Below, one piece after another: positions 23,161 to 24,927 of a stretch of 24,927 bases of DNA (its first letter is position 1; the number at the start of each line of letters is the position of its first letter). Made by a program: the position numbers and the translations under genes. This DNA comes from a virus. The notes under the pieces were generated by a model that saw nothing but the letters and a program-made list of their open reading frames with translations, had not been told where the DNA came from and searched no databases. The stretch lies in the IMG/VR virus record IMGVR_UViG_3300042881_002872, positions 1 to 24,927 of that record, one strand, 5' to 3'.

Positions 23161-23166
23161 GGTTAG
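23068..23166 (+). pseudogene. Short ORF (32 aa), possible remnant
   Basis: ATG 23068 to TAG 23164-23166: MSAIWSTYQHRGFAGRVHSLL then IAEGWRVEKVG. The sequence contains a helix-like GRVHSLLIAEGW. There is no SD. It ends in the second 17-bp repeat copy, and its stop overlaps the stop of the opposite-strand gene (TTAG), which hints that it may be real. Equally it could be the surviving end of a longer protein. Confidence 0.3.
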
Positions 23167-23531
23167 TCTGCCTCTTTTATTACCTTGATTGTGATGTCCA
23201 CAATGTCTATGCCGACGGTCGGGATTATGAGGCTGTTGCCCTTTACTTTGTGTCCTTTGATCTCAATGATTCGCTTGTCTGATATTTCTTTCTCCAGTTC
23301 CTCAATCAGATCTTCGACATAATGCCTTGAATCTAACCCGGCAAACTTCCGTGCGGCTTTCATGCCGTCGGCAGTGTCTGGGAATATCTCTCCTTGGCTG
23401 AGCCATGTTTTGTCATCCCCATTATTGGGATTATATTCTCGAATTGCGACGTGTGCAGTGCCTGGAAATGATGGAGGGCTTGCAAGTAAAACAAGTTCTC
23501 CATCAATCGGTGTCCATTTTTTATTTTCCAT
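23163..23531 (-). CDS. Hypothetical protein, right-arm minus-strand operon
   Basis: This is a 122-residue protein from ATG 23531 with GGAAGAGAG about 13 nt upstream. The N-terminus WTPIDGELVLLASPPSFPGTAHVAIREYN is strand-rich; the middle is a long helix (VEDLIEELEKEISDKRIIEI) and the C-terminus is strand-rich and Ile/Val-rich (IIPTVGIDIVDITIKVIKEAD). No TM, no recognised family. It is preceded by two hairpins (23569-23622) and lies downstream of another unknown gene and the C5 methyltransferase on the same strand. Its stop overlaps a convergent short ORF. Confidence 0.6.
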   Translation of the reverse strand: MENKKWTPIDGELVLLASPPSFPGTAHVAIREYNPNNGDDKTWLSQGEIFPDTADGMKAARKFAGLDSRHYVEDLIEELEKEISDKRIIEIKGHKVKGNSLIIPTVGIDIVDITIKVIKEAD

Positions 23532-23568
23532 CGTTCATATTCTCTCTTCCGTACATTCTAGCCATAAT

Positions 23569-23622
23569 CGCCTCAGCATTTGAGGCGAATCGCGGGGTTA
23601 ATCGCCTCAGTCATTTGGGGCG
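23569..23622 (-). repeat. Tandem hairpin repeats between two minus-strand genes
   Basis: Two related units are spaced 34 bp apart. In the first CGCCTCA (23569-23575) pairs perfectly with TGAGGCG (23581-23587). In the second CGCCTCA (23603-23609) pairs with TGGGGCG (23616-23622) with one G-T wobble. Both are preceded by AATCG or TAATCG. They could attenuate or stabilise the transcript, or be operators. The second overlaps the stop codon of the upstream gene. Confidence 0.6.
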
Positions 23623-23918
23623 GGAGTTCGCATGATGATTACTTGGTCGCCGTTGTTGAATTCATCTGCAAAAAGAGCTTTACTAAGATTTGTATCTTCT
23701 AAGCGATACTCCCATACAGTCTTCTCCACCGCCCCAAGCAACTGCTCTGCCGTCGGGATCAAGAGGAATTCTATGCCCCAGTCTATTACCTTGTGTTTGT
23801 TCTCTTCAATCTCGTTGAGCCTCCAAATGCTTGCATCAGCCCATTCCATGCCCGCCGACTTGCCCCAGAACTTTAACGCCCCGCTCGCCAACGCCTCCTG
23901 ATAATTCATCGGCTTCAC
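23607..23918 (-). CDS. Hypothetical protein downstream of the C5 methyltransferase
   Basis: This is a 103-residue protein. GTG 23918 is preferred because GAGGTGA lies 4-10 nt upstream; an ATG three codons later is also possible. It starts MNYQEALASGALKFWGKSAGMEWAD and has a beta end (FNNGDQVIIMRTPAPND); the middle is acidic and helical (LNEIEENKHKVIDWGIEFLL). No family is recognised. An 11-codon frame MKKYLITEVSK (23950-23915) overlaps the GTG (GTGA) and could be a leader peptide. It is 71 bp after the methyltransferase stop on the same strand. Confidence 0.6.
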   Translation of the reverse strand: MKPMNYQEALASGALKFWGKSAGMEWADASIWRLNEIEENKHKVIDWGIEFLLIPTAEQLLGAVEKTVWEYRLEDTNLSKALFADEFNNGDQVIIMRTPAPND

Positions 23919-23989
23919 TTGCTCACCTCAGTTATTAAATATTTCTTCATAAGTGTATTCTCTCGTCGGTCGTGGGGCAAAAGCCCATG

Positions 23990-24718
23990 TCAAATGTCCA
24001 CCTGTGGGGGTGGGTTGGTTAAATCTGCTATGGCTTGGAGGATGGGGAACGCTTGGGTAGGCGAAACCGCATTTCCCAGAGCCTCTAATCGTCGTCGTCG
24101 ATACTTGTCCAGCCCTCGGGGAATCCCATCATGCGTTCGTACATCCACGGCTCCAAGGTTTCTCCAAAGGTGTCTCTGAAATTCCGACAGCATTGGTGCT
24201 TCATCATTGATTGGCAAAGCAAATTGCTCGTCCTGGTCGGAGTGTGCAACCACCCAGATACGCTTCCGTTTATGGGTAGCTCCGGTGCTTGCGCTTGATA
24301 ATACAATCGTTGTTGCGCGGTAGCCAATTCCTTCCAGGTCGGACAGAACCCGATCAAGTCCTCGATGTATGAGCTGATGTACGTTCTCAATAAGTACCCA
24401 ATTTGGTCTGCATTCGGTAGCAATTCGGATGATTTCTCGGTAAAGCCCTGACCGCTCTCCATCAACACCTTTTCCTGTCCTGTTTGCTGTTGAAATGTCT
24501 TGACAAGGTGACCCGCCTGAAAGCAGGGTGACTCGTCCCAAAAAAGGCTCTCCATTGAAAGTTGTAACATCGTCGTAAATGGGTACGCCTGGAAAGTTCT
24601 TTGCAAGAACCTTCTGGCAGTATTCGTCGCGCTCGACTAGAGCAATGGTAGAGAATCCCGCCCAATGAGCTGCAAGATCGATTCCGCCTATTCCGCTAAA
24701 GAGTGAAAGGTGTGTCAA
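23990..24718 (-). CDS. DNA cytosine-C5 methyltransferase
   Basis: This is a 242-residue enzyme transferring methyl from SAM to C5 of cytosine. Motif I is LFSGIGGIDLA (6-16), motif IV GGSPCQDIS with catalytic Cys 72, motif VI ENV at 111-113, motif VIII HKRKRIWVVA at about 149-158, and motif X GNAVSP at 215-220. The target-recognition region between VIII and X is only about 50 residues, which is short for the family. TTG 24718 is used: GGAGGT lies 6 nt upstream and the protein starts MTHLSLFSG as expected. No restriction endonuclease is visible beside it, so it is an orphan, probably protecting phage DNA. A short GGGC-AAAA-GCCC hairpin follows the stop. Confidence 0.92.
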   Translation of the reverse strand: MTHLSLFSGIGGIDLAAHWAGFSTIALVERDEYCQKVLAKNFPGVPIYDDVTTFNGEPFLGRVTLLSGGSPCQDISTANRTGKGVDGERSGLYREIIRIATECRPNWVLIENVHQLIHRGLDRVLSDLEGIGYRATTIVLSSASTGATHKRKRIWVVAHSDQDEQFALPINDEAPMLSEFQRHLWRNLGAVDVRTHDGIPRGLDKYRRRRLEALGNAVSPTQAFPILQAIADLTNPPPQVDI

Positions 24719-24744
24719 GCGTCTACCTCCAAGCGGGTAAACCT

Positions 24745-24768
24745 AGTTGGGAATATAGTTGGGAATAT
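24745..24768 (+). repeat. Perfect 12-bp tandem repeat near the attachment site
   Basis: AGTTGGGAATAT is present twice without a gap (24745-24756 and 24757-24768), about 80 bp left of the tRNA-Leu fragment and upstream of the methyltransferase. It may be an integrase arm site or an operator for the methyltransferase operon. Confidence 0.7.
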
Positions 24769-24846
24769 CGCCACTGAACCTGTAGAATACATTGTTTTGG
24801 TGCAAATTTCTACCTGAATTTGTGGCGCGTTGATGCCAAATCCTTT

Positions 24847-24905
24847 CGGACTTAAAATCCGTTGTTCGCAAGGACGTGCGGGTTCGAGTCCCGCCCTGGG
24901 CACCA
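24847..24905 (+). other. 3' half of tRNA-Leu(UAA): candidate phage attachment site
   Basis: From CGGA at 24847 the sequence folds as the 3' half of a class II tRNA: anticodon loop CTTAAAA (anticodon TAA), closing TCCG, a long variable arm (GTTC-GCAA-GGAC), T arm GCGGG-TTCGAGT-CCCGC, acceptor strand CCTGGGC, A, and encoded CCA ending at 24905. The 5' half is missing: no GCCCAGG and no D arm lie upstream. Homology stops inside the anticodon stem, the usual crossover region for phage integrases that insert into tRNA genes. It is likely an att site (attL/attR distal copy, or attP). The last 22 bases after it would be flanking DNA. No integrase is in the window. Confidence 0.75.
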
Positions 24906-24927
24906 GGTTCAAATTAGCGGAAAAGTT

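Noticed and set aside
24847-24860. Group I intron in the anticodon of tRNA-Leu(UAA)
   Set aside because: The bases CGGACTT just before the normal intron site are already the tRNA anticodon arm, so the break is upstream of the arm and not at the intron position.
24815-24905. Complete tRNA-Leu gene
   Set aside because: No acceptor 5' strand complementary to CCTGGGC and no D arm are present within the needed distance; only the 3' half folds.
24715-24912. Minus-strand ORF of 65 aa (GLEPARPCEQRILSP...) across the right end
   Set aside because: It is the antisense translation of the tRNA-Leu fragment, a well-known annotation artefact, and it also covers the tandem repeat and the methyltransferase SD.
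1-24927. CRISPR array, insertion sequence, rRNA or diversity-generating retroelement
   Set aside because: No regularly spaced repeats, transposase motifs, rRNA-like sequence or reverse transcriptase were seen; the only repeats are the six element copies and the short repeats listed.

Overview
The window is the late (lysis, packaging, head, tail) arm of a tailed bacteriophage or prophage with an HK97-type head and a siphovirus-like tail. This is shown by the end of an amidase endolysin, a large terminase with Walker A and nuclease motifs, a portal, a Mu F-like head protein, a prohead protease, a capsid protein with a delta domain, a gp6/gp10-like connector series, a frameshifted tail-assembly chaperone and a tape measure. 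The host cannot be named from this sequence. GC looks moderate by eye (not counted). Many genes lack a clear Shine-Dalgarno (SD) sequence. A 3'-half tRNA-Leu(UAA) at the right edge suggests a tRNA attachment site, so the phage is probably temperate, although no integrase lies in the window.

Layout: 1-376 lysis (endolysin end, holin-like protein). 392-3720 packaging unit (unknown protein, ParB-methyltransferase fusion, small and large terminase). 3736-5695 portal and MuF-like protein. 5692-6780 a four-gene minus-strand cassette with its own promoter, ending in a helix-turn-helix gene. 6904-9430 protease, major capsid, decoration-like protein, closed by a strong terminator. 9490-11431 connectors and tail terminator. 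11446-20466 tail tube, a 44-residue acidic ORF, chaperones with a -1 frameshift, tape measure, and two large tail proteins flanking a CxC protein. 20481-23011 small tail protein, polysaccharide deacetylase, metallophosphatase. 23012-24718 accessory region (gene remnants, two unknown minus-strand genes, a cytosine-C5 methyltransferase). 24745-24905 tandem repeats and the tRNA-Leu fragment.

The most striking feature is a repeated element, GGTGTTTAG (TAGGTGTTTAG in five of six copies). It occurs only on the + strand and lies exactly 6 or 7 nt before the ATG of the first gene of each late block (392, 3736, 6904, 9490, 11446, 20481). In four copies its TAG is also the stop codon of the preceding gene. 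It divides the late region into functional transcription or translation units. The leading readings are a phage-specific late promoter giving leaderless mRNAs, or an unusual translation-initiation element.

There is no gene-free stretch longer than 300 bases.
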